Shown piece by piece: positions 25,580-33,307 of a stretch of 64,000 nucleotides of DNA (positions are counted from its first letter, which is position 1; every line of letters begins with the position of its first letter). Origin of the DNA: Marinirhabdus sp963793275. Its GTDB lineage: Bacteria; Bacteroidota; Bacteroidia; Flavobacteriales; Flavobacteriaceae. The translations under genes and the position numbers were made by a program. The notes beneath the pieces were generated by a model, which worked only from the letters and a program-made list of their open reading frames with translations, was not told the DNA's origin and ran no database searches. The stretch covers positions 310,001-374,000 of the forward strand of contig CAWBZL010000001.1 of assembly GCA_963793275.1 (NCBI GenBank), given 5' to 3'.

Positions 25580-26233
25580 ATGATTTTACATAAAGAAACA
25601 GCGCACAAAACAGCTGAATTATTGTTGCAAATTAATGCAATAAAATTACAACCACAAAACCCTTTTACTTGGGCCTCTGGTTGGAAATCGCCAATTTACT
25701 GCGATAATCGCATAACGCTTTCGTATCCAATGATTAGGACGTATTTACGGGAGAAAATCGCCAATCAGGTAGAAGAATTATACGGCAAGCCAGATGCTAT
25801 TGCAGGCGTTGCAACTGGTGCCATAGGCATTGGAATGCTAGTGGCAGACTATTTAAATGTGCCGTTTTGTTATGTACGGCCAGAAGCCAAAAAGCACGGT
25901 CGCCAGAATAAAATTGAAGGCTTTGTAGAAAAGGGAGCGAATGTTGTGGTAGTAGAAGACCTCATAAGCACAGGAAAAAGCAGCCTACTTGCCGTAGATG
26001 CTTTAAAAGAAGCCGGTGTGAATGTAAAAGGGATGCTCGCTATCTTTACGTATGGTTTTGATGTGGCTTCAGAAAATTTTAAAAAAGAAAACGTTACCCT
26101 AAATACCTTAAGTAATTACGAAAACTTGCTGGTGCAAGCGGAAAGATCGCATTATATTAATGCAGACGAAGCTACTATCCTCTCTCAATGGAGAGAAGAC
26201 CCGGCCAACTGGAATCCAACCGTAAAATTATAA
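25580..26233 (+). CDS. pyrE: Orotate phosphoribosyltransferase
   Basis: A 217-residue pyrimidine-biosynthesis enzyme converting orotate and PRPP to OMP. It has the PRPP motif VVVVEDLISTGKSS (122-135), the substrate loop RPEAKKHGRQNKIEG (100-114) and PFTWASGWKSPIYCDNR (28-44). The start at ATG 25580 (MILHKETAHKTAELLL) is favoured over a longer frame overlapping the NUDIX gene. It is followed by an SRPBCC gene 19 bp later. Confidence 0.97.
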   Translation: MILHKETAHKTAELLLQINAIKLQPQNPFTWASGWKSPIYCDNRITLSYPMIRTYLREKIANQVEELYGKPDAIAGVATGAIGIGMLVADYLNVPFCYVRPEAKKHGRQNKIEGFVEKGANVVVVEDLISTGKSSLLAVDALKEAGVNVKGMLAIFTYGFDVASENFKKENVTLNTLSNYENLLVQAERSHYINADEATILSQWREDPANWNPTVKL

Positions 26234-26252
26234 CCTACCTCAATCCAAGACT

Positions 26253-26645
26253 ATGAAAATTGAAAGCAAAACAGTATCTGTACAAAAATCTGCAAATGAT
26301 CTTTGCCATTTTTTAGGCGATGTGAAAAATTATGAGCAATTAATGCCGGATACTATTAACAAGTTTGAAATAATTAGGGAAAATGCCTTTGTATTTGGTT
26401 TAAAAGGAATGCCGGAAATTGCGTTGGCGGTAAAAGAAGTAAATGCTCCGAACGAAGTAATTCTGGGCGCGCTTAGCGATAAACTTGACTTTAATCTCAC
26501 GGCACATATTTCTGAAGTTTCTAAAAACACCTCGGAAGCTGCGTTTTTATTTGAAGGTAATTTTAACACCATGATGAAAATGATGATCAAAGGACCTATC
26601 ACAAAATTTCTGGAAACACTCGCCACTAATTTGGAGACAGTATAA
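26253..26645 (+). CDS. SRPBCC (START-like) family protein
   Basis: A 130-residue single-domain protein with an N-terminal strand-helix pattern (KIESKTVSVQKSANDLCHFL) and a long C-terminal helix (KGPITKFLETLATNLETV), the layout of START-like polyketide-cyclase/lipid-binding folds. It probably binds a hydrophobic ligand; no catalytic residues can be named. It lies downstream of pyrE in the same direction and converges on birA with a 5-bp gap. Confidence 0.8.
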   Translation: MKIESKTVSVQKSANDLCHFLGDVKNYEQLMPDTINKFEIIRENAFVFGLKGMPEIALAVKEVNAPNEVILGALSDKLDFNLTAHISEVSKNTSEAAFLFEGNFNTMMKMMIKGPITKFLETLATNLETV

Positions 26646-26650
26646 TGTTT

Positions 26651-27382
26651 TTAGAATAGCAATTTAATTTCTTTTAATTCATATTCGGTACGCGTATCGT
26701 CTTCGTCGGAGATAATTAACCTGCCCTGTTGGGAAACACCCTTTATAATTCCGTTTTGTAGTATGCCGTCTGGAGTTTCAAACACTGAAATTTTATCTTT
26801 TCGGAATAAGTTTCTATAATACACCGCTCTCACAGCTTCAAATTGTGAAGGCTGGACGTTTTTCAACTTTTCAAAAACACACGTAGCTATTTTCTGAAGC
26901 ACTTCATCTATAGTAAAAGTCCTCCCGGTGACTAAGGTGAGTGACGTAGCCTGAGGCAATTCAGTAAAAAAAGTTTCGTTTACATTAAGACCAATTCCTA
27001 TAATACTGGAATCTATATAGCTCCCTTTTATTTGATTTTCAATTAAAATGCCTGCCAATTTCTGGCTGTGTGACATAATGTCGTTAGGCCACTTTATAGC
27101 TACTTTTGGAATTTCCAGCTGCCGTAAAGCATCCAGCACGCCTAAAGAAACCAGCATGTTTAATAAAAATTGTTCACCAACTGGTAGTTGGAAAAACCTC
27201 TTAAACAAGCTACACACAAGGCTCTTACCCAGCTGGCTTTGCCAGCTTGTTCCGTGTTGCCCCCTACCCTTTTCCTGGTTAGCTGTAGTAAGAACTAACT
27301 CATCTTCCACACGGGTATTTGCCACCATTTGTTTTAGGTAGGAATTTGTAGAGTCAATGGCATTAAGTTTGATTACTTTCAA
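26651..27382 (-). CDS. birA: Biotin-[acetyl-CoA-carboxylase] ligase
   Basis: A 243-residue ligase that makes biotinyl-AMP and attaches biotin to carboxylase carrier proteins. The biotin/ATP loop GRGQHGTSW is at 39-47, KWPND at 97-101, and GILIEN follows. There is no N-terminal helix-turn-helix, so it is the short, non-repressor type. I chose TTG at 27382 (MKVIKLNAIDSTNSYLK); the longer open frame upstream has no family similarity. It is divergent from rsfS. Confidence 0.94.
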   Translation of the reverse strand: MKVIKLNAIDSTNSYLKQMVANTRVEDELVLTTANQEKGRGQHGTSWQSQLGKSLVCSLFKRFFQLPVGEQFLLNMLVSLGVLDALRQLEIPKVAIKWPNDIMSHSQKLAGILIENQIKGSYIDSSIIGIGLNVNETFFTELPQATSLTLVTGRTFTIDEVLQKIATCVFEKLKNVQPSQFEAVRAVYYRNLFRKDKISVFETPDGILQNGIIKGVSQQGRLIISDEDDTRTEYELKEIKLLF

Positions 27383-27440
27383 GTGTAAATATTTAAAATT
27401 ACTTGCGGGTTGTAACAGCGTTAAAGAAACAAAAAAGTGA

Positions 27441-27448
27441 TAACTTTG
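27441..27448 (+). promoter_or_regulatory. Putative -7 element of the rsfS-ftsH operon
   Basis: TAACTTTG is an exact TAnnTTTG match, 18 nt before the rsfS ATG. A well-spaced TTG was not found. Confidence 0.45.
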
Positions 27449-27466
27449 CACAAATAAAATTTTTGA

Positions 27467-27838
27467 ATGTCCAAGAAACAAACAGACAAAGACATATTGG
27501 TTGCCCATATCATTAAAGGTATTGAGGAAGTGAAAGGTCAAAACATTGAAATATTAGACCTTAGAGAGTTAGAAAATACCGTTTGCGATTACTTCATTAT
27601 TTGCGATGGTACCTCAAACACACAGGTAAATGCCATTGTTAGTTCCATCCAGAAAACAGTTAGCAAAAGTTTGCAGGAAAAAGCCTGGCACATTGAAGGT
27701 TCCGAAAACGCCGAATGGATTTTAATGGATTACGTACACATTGTGGTGCACGTTTTTCAAAAACATATTCGCCAGTATTACGATATTGAAGGCCTTTGGG
27801 GAGATGCCAAAACTGTTAAAATAGAAACCACTTACTAA
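27467..27838 (+). CDS. rsfS: Ribosomal silencing factor RsfS
   Basis: A 123-residue protein that binds ribosomal protein L14 and blocks subunit joining when nutrients are low. It carries the family blocks DYFIICDGTSNTQVNAI, WHIEGSENAEWILMDY, VVHVFQ and YYDIEGLWGDA. It heads a run of rightward genes, with ftsH 14 bp later. Secure. Confidence 0.96.
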   Translation: MSKKQTDKDILVAHIIKGIEEVKGQNIEILDLRELENTVCDYFIICDGTSNTQVNAIVSSIQKTVSKSLQEKAWHIEGSENAEWILMDYVHIVVHVFQKHIRQYYDIEGLWGDAKTVKIETTY

Positions 27839-27852
27839 AACACATACGCCGC

Positions 27853-29856
27853 ATGGCTAAAGAAAATAAGAAACCTGAAGCAAGTAAACCAAAGTTTAAT
27901 TACTATTGGATTTACGCCGCTGTATTTATAGTTGTAATCCTTTTTAGCCAGGTCTTTGGCGGCGGACTTACACAACCTAAGAAAACAACTCAGTCCGACT
28001 TTCAGAAATATCTTCGTGATGGCGATATAGAAAAAGTGGAGATTGTAAATAAAAAAGTAGCCAAAATCTACTTAACTAAAGATGCAAAGGCAAAAGAGGT
28101 TCATTCCAAGAAAAACGATAATTCAATTTTACCTTCCGGAGCTAATGAGGCTTCATACCAATTTGAATTTGGAGATCTTCAGAATTTTGAAAACAGTATT
28201 AATACTATCAAAGCCGAGGAAAACTTAAACACAAAAGTTGTTTGGGATACAGAAACCAACCTTTTAGCCGAATTTTTACCATCCATCATTTTCTTTGCGG
28301 TAATTATTGGTATTTGGATTTTTATTATGCGTCGTATGAGCGCAGGTGCAGGCGGTGGTGCAGGCGGGCAGATCTTCAATATAGGTAAATCGAAAGCAAA
28401 ACTTTTTGATGAAAAGACAGATGTAAAAACCTCCTTTAAAGATGTCGCAGGACTGGAAGGAGCAAAAGAAGAGGTTCAGGAAATTGTAGATTTCCTTAAA
28501 AATCCAGATAAATACACATCGTTGGGCGGAAAAATTCCAAAAGGAGCTTTGCTCGTAGGACCTCCAGGAACAGGTAAAACATTATTGGCGAGGGCTGTGG
28601 CTGGAGAAGCACAAGTTCCATTTTTCTCCTTATCCGGATCAGACTTTGTGGAAATGTTCGTAGGAGTTGGTGCATCTCGTGTACGTGATTTATTTAAGCA
28701 GGCGAAAGAGAAATCGCCTTCTATTATCTTTATTGATGAAATTGATGCTATTGGTCGCGCAAGAGGAAAAAATAACTTTTCCGGTTCAAACGACGAACGT
28801 GAAAATACCTTAAACCAACTATTGACAGAGATGGACGGTTTTGGAACCAATACCAACGTAATTGTGGTAGCTGCAACCAACCGTGCCGATGTTCTGGATA
28901 AAGCCTTAATGCGTGCAGGACGTTTTGACCGCCAGATTTATGTGGACCTTCCGGATGTAAGAGAACGTAAAGAAATATTTGAAGTTCACTTACGCCCTAT
29001 TGTGCAAGACGATTCTCTGGATACAGATTTCTTAGCAAAACAAACACCGGGATTCTCCGGAGCCGACATTGCAAATGTTTGTAATGAAGCCGCGCTTATC
29101 GCCGCAAGAAAAGAAAAGAAAGCAGTTACAAAGCAGGATTTCTTAGATGCGGTAGACAGAATTGTAGGTGGTTTGGAAAAGAAAAATAAGATTATTACCC
29201 CGGACGAGAAAAAAGCAATTGCATTCCACGAAGCGGGACACGCTACTGTTAGCTGGATGCTGGAACACGCTGCACCGCTGGTAAAAGTGACTATTGTACC
29301 ACGTGGACAATCGTTAGGTGCTGCCTGGTATCTACCAGAAGAGCGCTTAATTGTGCGTCCAGAACAAATGCTGGACGAAATGTGTGCCACCATGGGAGGG
29401 CGTGCTGCAGAGAGAGTAATTTTCGATAAAATTTCTACGGGTGCCCTAAGCGATCTTGAGAAAGTGACCAAACAGGCCCGTGCCATGGTCACTATTTATG
29501 GATTAAACGAAAAAATTGGGAACCTAACGTATTACGATTCTTCAGGACAATCTGAATATAATTTTAGTAAGCCATATAGTGAAAAAACTGCCGAGGCTAT
29601 CGATAAGGAAATTTCAAATATAATAGAAGAACAGTATCAACGTGCTATCACTCTACTAGAAAAAAATAAAGATAAACTTACCTTACTCGCCGAAGAATTA
29701 TTAGAGAAGGAAGTAATCTTTAAAGAAAGTTTAGAGCGTATTTTTGGAGAGCGACCGTTTAAGAAACCCGCAGAAGTTACCTTAACCGATAGTACACCAC
29801 CAATTATTCCACCTGCCGATGCAACAGAAACAAATACAATAGCAGATAAGGAATAG
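27853..29856 (+). CDS. ftsH: ATP-dependent zinc metalloprotease FtsH
   Basis: A 667-residue membrane AAA+ protease that degrades membrane and short-lived proteins as a hexamer. Two membrane helices lie at about 17-33 and 141-159 around a periplasmic domain. Walker A GPPGTGKT is at 236-243, Walker B IIFIDE at 291-296, and the zinc motif HEAGH at 459-463. A Gly-rich linker (AGAGGGAGG) follows the second helix. The C-terminal 40 residues are Pro/Thr-rich and probably disordered. Secure. Confidence 0.98.
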   Translation: MAKENKKPEASKPKFNYYWIYAAVFIVVILFSQVFGGGLTQPKKTTQSDFQKYLRDGDIEKVEIVNKKVAKIYLTKDAKAKEVHSKKNDNSILPSGANEASYQFEFGDLQNFENSINTIKAEENLNTKVVWDTETNLLAEFLPSIIFFAVIIGIWIFIMRRMSAGAGGGAGGQIFNIGKSKAKLFDEKTDVKTSFKDVAGLEGAKEEVQEIVDFLKNPDKYTSLGGKIPKGALLVGPPGTGKTLLARAVAGEAQVPFFSLSGSDFVEMFVGVGASRVRDLFKQAKEKSPSIIFIDEIDAIGRARGKNNFSGSNDERENTLNQLLTEMDGFGTNTNVIVVAATNRADVLDKALMRAGRFDRQIYVDLPDVRERKEIFEVHLRPIVQDDSLDTDFLAKQTPGFSGADIANVCNEAALIAARKEKKAVTKQDFLDAVDRIVGGLEKKNKIITPDEKKAIAFHEAGHATVSWMLEHAAPLVKVTIVPRGQSLGAAWYLPEERLIVRPEQMLDEMCATMGGRAAERVIFDKISTGALSDLEKVTKQARAMVTIYGLNEKIGNLTYYDSSGQSEYNFSKPYSEKTAEAIDKEISNIIEEQYQRAITLLEKNKDKLTLLAEELLEKEVIFKESLERIFGERPFKKPAEVTLTDSTPPIIPPADATETNTIADKE

Positions 29857-29959
29857 ACGTTGTAATACTACAAACTTTTAGTATACTGAACATATACTTC
29901 AACGAAGATTTTTTATCTTTACATCATAAGCTATTTACACTCCTCAATATTTGTACTAG

Positions 29960-30556
29960 ATGAGTCTATTTAAAAGACTTTTAAATCCTAATAAGAATAA
30001 AGCTTCAGAAAAAGAAGCAAGAGGTAAATATTACCCTGAAGAAAAACTTCCCATAGACGAAAAATTTACCTACAATTTCAATAAAAACGGCGGAAAGTTT
30101 CTGTATTGTGAAAATATTGAAGAAATTCTGGAGGCCTTCGACAACATTCTTTTGGAAAACGATTGGTATGAAACAGACGTTTTCTGCCTCAATGAACAAC
30201 TCATTTCAAGGTTTGATGGTTTTAATCTAACTTTCAGTAAAAAAGAAAAGGCAACTTTTTTTCTTTCTACCTGCGAAAGTCTGGTGGCTAATAACGGTTC
30301 TATTTTACTCTCTTCTAACCAGATGAAAGAGAAGAAACTTCACGAACTCCCAGACAACATTATCATCTTTGCTACTACAAGCCAATTGGTTGACACTATT
30401 AGCGAAGGGCTGCGCATTATCAAAAACCAATGCCAGGGAAAAATACCCAGTAATATTACCACTATTCAGGACTTTGAAAGTAAGAAAGAAAAGGACTTCA
30501 TGAGTTATGGAAGTAGCACAAAAAACCTATATTTGTTGCTTCTGGAAGACCTTTAA
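29960..30556 (+). CDS. LUD domain protein
   Basis: A 198-residue soluble protein resembling LutC/YkgG-type LUD domains: ATFFLSTCESLVANNGSILLSSNQ, the IIIFATTSQLVDTISEGLRII block and a C-terminal LYLLLLEDL. LutC relatives belong to lactate-utilisation complexes, but no lutA or lutB gene is near, so a lactate role is unproven. It sits 103 bp after ftsH and 3 bp before cdsA. Confidence 0.78.
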   Translation: MSLFKRLLNPNKNKASEKEARGKYYPEEKLPIDEKFTYNFNKNGGKFLYCENIEEILEAFDNILLENDWYETDVFCLNEQLISRFDGFNLTFSKKEKATFFLSTCESLVANNGSILLSSNQMKEKKLHELPDNIIIFATTSQLVDTISEGLRIIKNQCQGKIPSNITTIQDFESKKEKDFMSYGSSTKNLYLLLLEDL

Positions 30557-30559
30557 TTT

Positions 30560-31363
30560 ATGAAAGAACTTATCGTTCGGACCGTTTCGGGATTGCTTTA
30601 TGTTGTTATCATTGTGTTCTCGATGTACACCTCGCACGAATGGTTAATGGTGCTCTTCCTTATTCTCGCAGGAATCACTCTTTCCGAATTTCTACGCCTC
30701 GTACATCTTAAAAGCTATCTCGCGTATATACTGCTTTTAGTATTTATGTATTTCTTAAGCTACAGGGCTTTCGATGTTAATGCAATCCATCTCTACCTCA
30801 TCCTCACCTGTTTTGTAAATTTATTTTTACTGAAAGATGTGCTCTGGACTACAAAAATCCCGATGTTTGAGAAGAAAAAATACATTACTGTAATCTTTTA
30901 CGTTATTAGTGGTTTTGTATTTCTTACACTTATCCCTTTTCAGCAAAACGATTTTTACCCAAAACTTATCATAGGAGTTTTCGCCCTTGTATGGAGTAAC
31001 GATGTGATGGCATATTTAATAGGTAAAAACTTTGGAAAGCGTAAATTAATAGAACGAATATCTCCTAATAAAACAGTAGAAGGCTTTTTAGGAGGCGTAG
31101 CTGGATCTATGTTAGCTTCATTTATTATCTTTAACTTTACCGAATTGTATGATTTGTGGGTTTGGATTTGTATGGCTTTAATCGCCTCACTATTCGGAAC
31201 CATTGGCGATCTAATTCAGTCAAAATTTAAACGACAGGCAGGAGTTAAGGATAGCGGTTCTTTAATGCCTGGGCACGGCGGATTATATGATAGGTTGGAC
31301 AGTATTATGTATGCGAGTCCTTTTATTTATGCATTTTTATTAATTGTAGCGTATGTTTCATAA
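30560..31363 (+). CDS. cdsA: Phosphatidate cytidylyltransferase
   Basis: A 267-residue membrane enzyme making CDP-diacylglycerol from CTP and phosphatidate. About seven or eight helices are present, and the C-terminal family signature is SKFKRQAGVKDSGSLMPGHG, continuing into GLYDRLDS. Its last 11 bp overlap psd, linking production of the phospholipid precursor with a later step. Secure. Confidence 0.96.
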   Translation: MKELIVRTVSGLLYVVIIVFSMYTSHEWLMVLFLILAGITLSEFLRLVHLKSYLAYILLLVFMYFLSYRAFDVNAIHLYLILTCFVNLFLLKDVLWTTKIPMFEKKKYITVIFYVISGFVFLTLIPFQQNDFYPKLIIGVFALVWSNDVMAYLIGKNFGKRKLIERISPNKTVEGFLGGVAGSMLASFIIFNFTELYDLWVWICMALIASLFGTIGDLIQSKFKRQAGVKDSGSLMPGHGGLYDRLDSIMYASPFIYAFLLIVAYVS

Positions 31364-32003
31364 AGAAGGTTATAGAATAATTTTAATCGCTTTCTCACTG
31401 GTAGTAATATTAAGTTTACTTGCAAATTACTTTGTAGGCGATTCCTATTATAGAGGCGGTATTATTTTAACTCTGGTGGTTTTTCTACTCTTAATTCTTC
31501 AGTTTTTCAGAAACCCGAAACGACATTTTCCACTAGATGAAAATCATATTTTATCACCTGTAGACGGAAAAGTGGTGGTGATTGAAGAAGTATTTGAAAA
31601 AGAATATTTTAAAGACAAACGTCTTCAGGTTTCAGTATTTATGTCGCCCATAAACGTGCACGTTACTAGGTATCCCGTCGGCGGAAAGGTGACTTACAGT
31701 GAATACCACCCGGGAAAATATCTGGTTGCCTGGCATCCTAAATCGAGCGAAGAAAACGAAAGAACAACGGTTGTCGTTAATTCTGAAGTTTTTGGGGATG
31801 TATTACACAGGCAAATAGCTGGTGCCTTAGCAAAACGTATTGTAAATTATGCTAAAGAAGGCGACAGCGTAGAGCAAGCCAGCGATAGTGGCTTCATAAA
31901 ATTTGGCTCCCGGGTAGATATCTACTTACCCGTTGGAACCAAAATAAATGTAGCGCTCAATGAAAAAGTAAAAGGTGGGATTACAGTACTAGCAGAAAAG
32001 TAG
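31353..32003 (+). CDS. psd: Phosphatidylserine decarboxylase (short, archaetidylserine-type)
   Basis: A 216-residue enzyme producing phosphatidylethanolamine. Two N-terminal helices (about 8-28 and 36-52) precede the catalytic domain; SPVDGKVVVIEE and FMSPINVHVTR are family blocks. The pyruvoyl-forming self-cleavage site is G185-S186 in FIKFGSRVDIYLP. The start overlaps cdsA by 11 bp, a sign of translational coupling. No phosphatidylserine synthase is in the window. Confidence 0.94.
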   Translation: MFHKEGYRIILIAFSLVVILSLLANYFVGDSYYRGGIILTLVVFLLLILQFFRNPKRHFPLDENHILSPVDGKVVVIEEVFEKEYFKDKRLQVSVFMSPINVHVTRYPVGGKVTYSEYHPGKYLVAWHPKSSEENERTTVVVNSEVFGDVLHRQIAGALAKRIVNYAKEGDSVEQASDSGFIKFGSRVDIYLPVGTKINVALNEKVKGGITVLAEK

Positions 32004-32078
32004 GGAATAGATAAAATAGGTTAGAGCGTACTTAAAACTTATAATTAGGCGTTCAAAAGAGTCGATTAAATTGTAGTA

Positions 32079-32345
32079 ATGACTTCGGAAGAATTAGATA
32101 TCACCTTTAACAAAGCTGTGCAAAGCATTAATGAGCACGGAGAGGCTTTCCCCGCAGATGTTTTACTACGTCTTTACGCCTACTATAAAAAAGCCACCAA
32201 CAGCGACGATCGTCCTAGCGGAAGTCATCCACTAATAAACGCTTTTAAAACAAATGCCATTTTCCAGACTAAGGAAATGAGCGAAGACGAGGCAAAAGAA
32301 GCGTATATTGAAGCAGTAACCCAGTATTTTTTGTACCGCAAATAG
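32079..32345 (+). CDS. Acyl-CoA-binding protein
   Basis: An 88-residue four-helix protein of the ACBP family. It has LLRLYAYYKKATNSDDRPSG (the helix-2 Tyr/Lys ligand block), then INAFKTNAIFQ and AKEAYIEAVTQYF. Typical eukaryotic ACBPs are about 87 residues. These proteins hold long-chain acyl-CoA esters; here the gene follows two phospholipid genes in the same direction. Bacterial copies are less common than eukaryotic ones. Confidence 0.9.
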   Translation: MTSEELDITFNKAVQSINEHGEAFPADVLLRLYAYYKKATNSDDRPSGSHPLINAFKTNAIFQTKEMSEDEAKEAYIEAVTQYFLYRK

Positions 32346-32383
32346 CGCTGTTGTATTCATTTATTTAATCTGAAAAATACGTT

Positions 32384-32812
32384 TTGGTAGTGAAACTCAT
32401 AAAAAACGTAGTAACACTTTGTTTATGTATTCTTTTAATCAGTTGCTTTTCAACTGAAACCGAGGATGCAGATAAAGCATACCAATATTGGTCCGGAAGT
32501 AAACCTCCAAAAGAAATTGAACTCATTAAAGGGCAATGGTATCAATCTCCGCATTTCACTCTTGAATATGAATTTTTTCTGAAATTTAAATCTGACAGAA
32601 CCTGGTTTAATGAGTTTGTTGAATATAACAACCTTAAACTTGATACAACAAAAATTGAGTTGTCGAAATGGACTGAATTTCCTATATGGTTTCAACCAAA
32701 CAAAAAATATCTAATGTATTCCAAAAACCTGAACGACGAATTTGAACGTTCCAGATATTTTATACATCCTACAACCGGAATTTGCTATATCTATGACACA
32801 GTTGGAATGTAA
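32384..32812 (+). CDS. Hypothetical lipoprotein
   Basis: A 142-residue predicted lipoprotein. A hydrophobic signal (VVTLCLCILLIS) ends in the lipobox LISC near residue 22. The mature part is rich in aromatic and charged residues (YQYWSGSKPPKEIELIKGQWY). The start is TTG 32384 or, just as plausibly, GTG 32390 (MKLIKNVVTL). I do not recognise the family. It stands after the acyl-CoA-binding gene and may be the end of that operon. Confidence 0.7.
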   Translation: MVVKLIKNVVTLCLCILLISCFSTETEDADKAYQYWSGSKPPKEIELIKGQWYQSPHFTLEYEFFLKFKSDRTWFNEFVEYNNLKLDTTKIELSKWTEFPIWFQPNKKYLMYSKNLNDEFERSRYFIHPTTGICYIYDTVGM

Positions 32813-32864
32813 GATCTATTAACTAAGATAAATACTTCTAAAACACACCCTTATTTTTTAACCT

Positions 32865-32924
32865 ATGAAAGTACTTTCTTATCTACTACTATGCCTTGTA
32901 TTTAGTGTTTGTGCAAAAAAATGA
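32865..32924 (+). other. 19-codon lipoprotein-signal-only ORF
   Basis: ATG-started ORF reading MKVLSYLLLCLVFSVCAKK then TGA. It is a full lipoprotein signal peptide with lipobox FSVC but only three residues after the cysteine. Its last codons lie in the terminator hairpin of the opposite gene. It may be a relic of a longer gene, a micro-lipoprotein, or chance. Confidence 0.3.
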
Positions 32925-32946
32925 CAGCCTAGTAAGACTGCCATTT
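32919..32946 (-). terminator. Terminator of the 80-aa coiled-coil gene
   Basis: AAATGACAGCCT and AGACTGCCATTT pair with two mismatches, and on the minus strand a run of Ts follows. It lies 22 bp past the minus-strand stop at 32969. Confidence 0.6.
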
Positions 32947-32968
32947 TCAGTAGTATATTTAAAAGCAA

Positions 32969-33211
32969 CTAAGATTGTTGCGCTTTGTTGAATTTTATTT
33001 GATATTCCTCCATAGACTCTCTAATCTTGTCTACATTGTCCGATGCTCTTTGATGTGCTTCTTCCATTACTTTTTCCAGATCCTTGTCTGGATTTTCAAA
33101 AAGGTCTGTAATCACGTGATTAATCTTATCTATAATGCTTTCCTGGCTATTTTTAATATCTTCCAGTTTGTTAAGCATGGTCTCCATTTGTTCATATTTT
33201 GCTTGTTCCAT
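32969..33211 (-). CDS. Small coiled-coil protein (80 aa)
   Basis: An 80-residue, highly charged protein predicted almost wholly helical: KYEQMETMLNKLEDIKNSQE, then EEAHQRASDNVDKIRESMEE. No membrane helix or signal is present. I chose ATG 33211 (MEQAKYEQ) over an upstream in-frame start that adds a Cys-rich, unlikely N-terminus. Family not recognised; it could be an oligomerising cytoplasmic factor. Located between valS and a terminator, 97 bp upstream of the valS end. Confidence 0.65.
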   Translation of the reverse strand: MEQAKYEQMETMLNKLEDIKNSQESIIDKINHVITDLFENPDKDLEKVMEEAHQRASDNVDKIRESMEEYQIKFNKAQQS

Positions 33212-33307
33212 AATATTGGTTTTACAGCAAGATAGAGACAAACAGTATTTAGAAATACTGATTTAACGCGGTTTTAGAACAATTTATAACTATTTAACGT
33301 GGTTTTC

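Noticed and set aside
29960..30556. Lactate-utilisation operon member (LutC)
   Set aside because: Only a LUD domain is seen; no lutA or lutB neighbour, so the specific role is not claimed.
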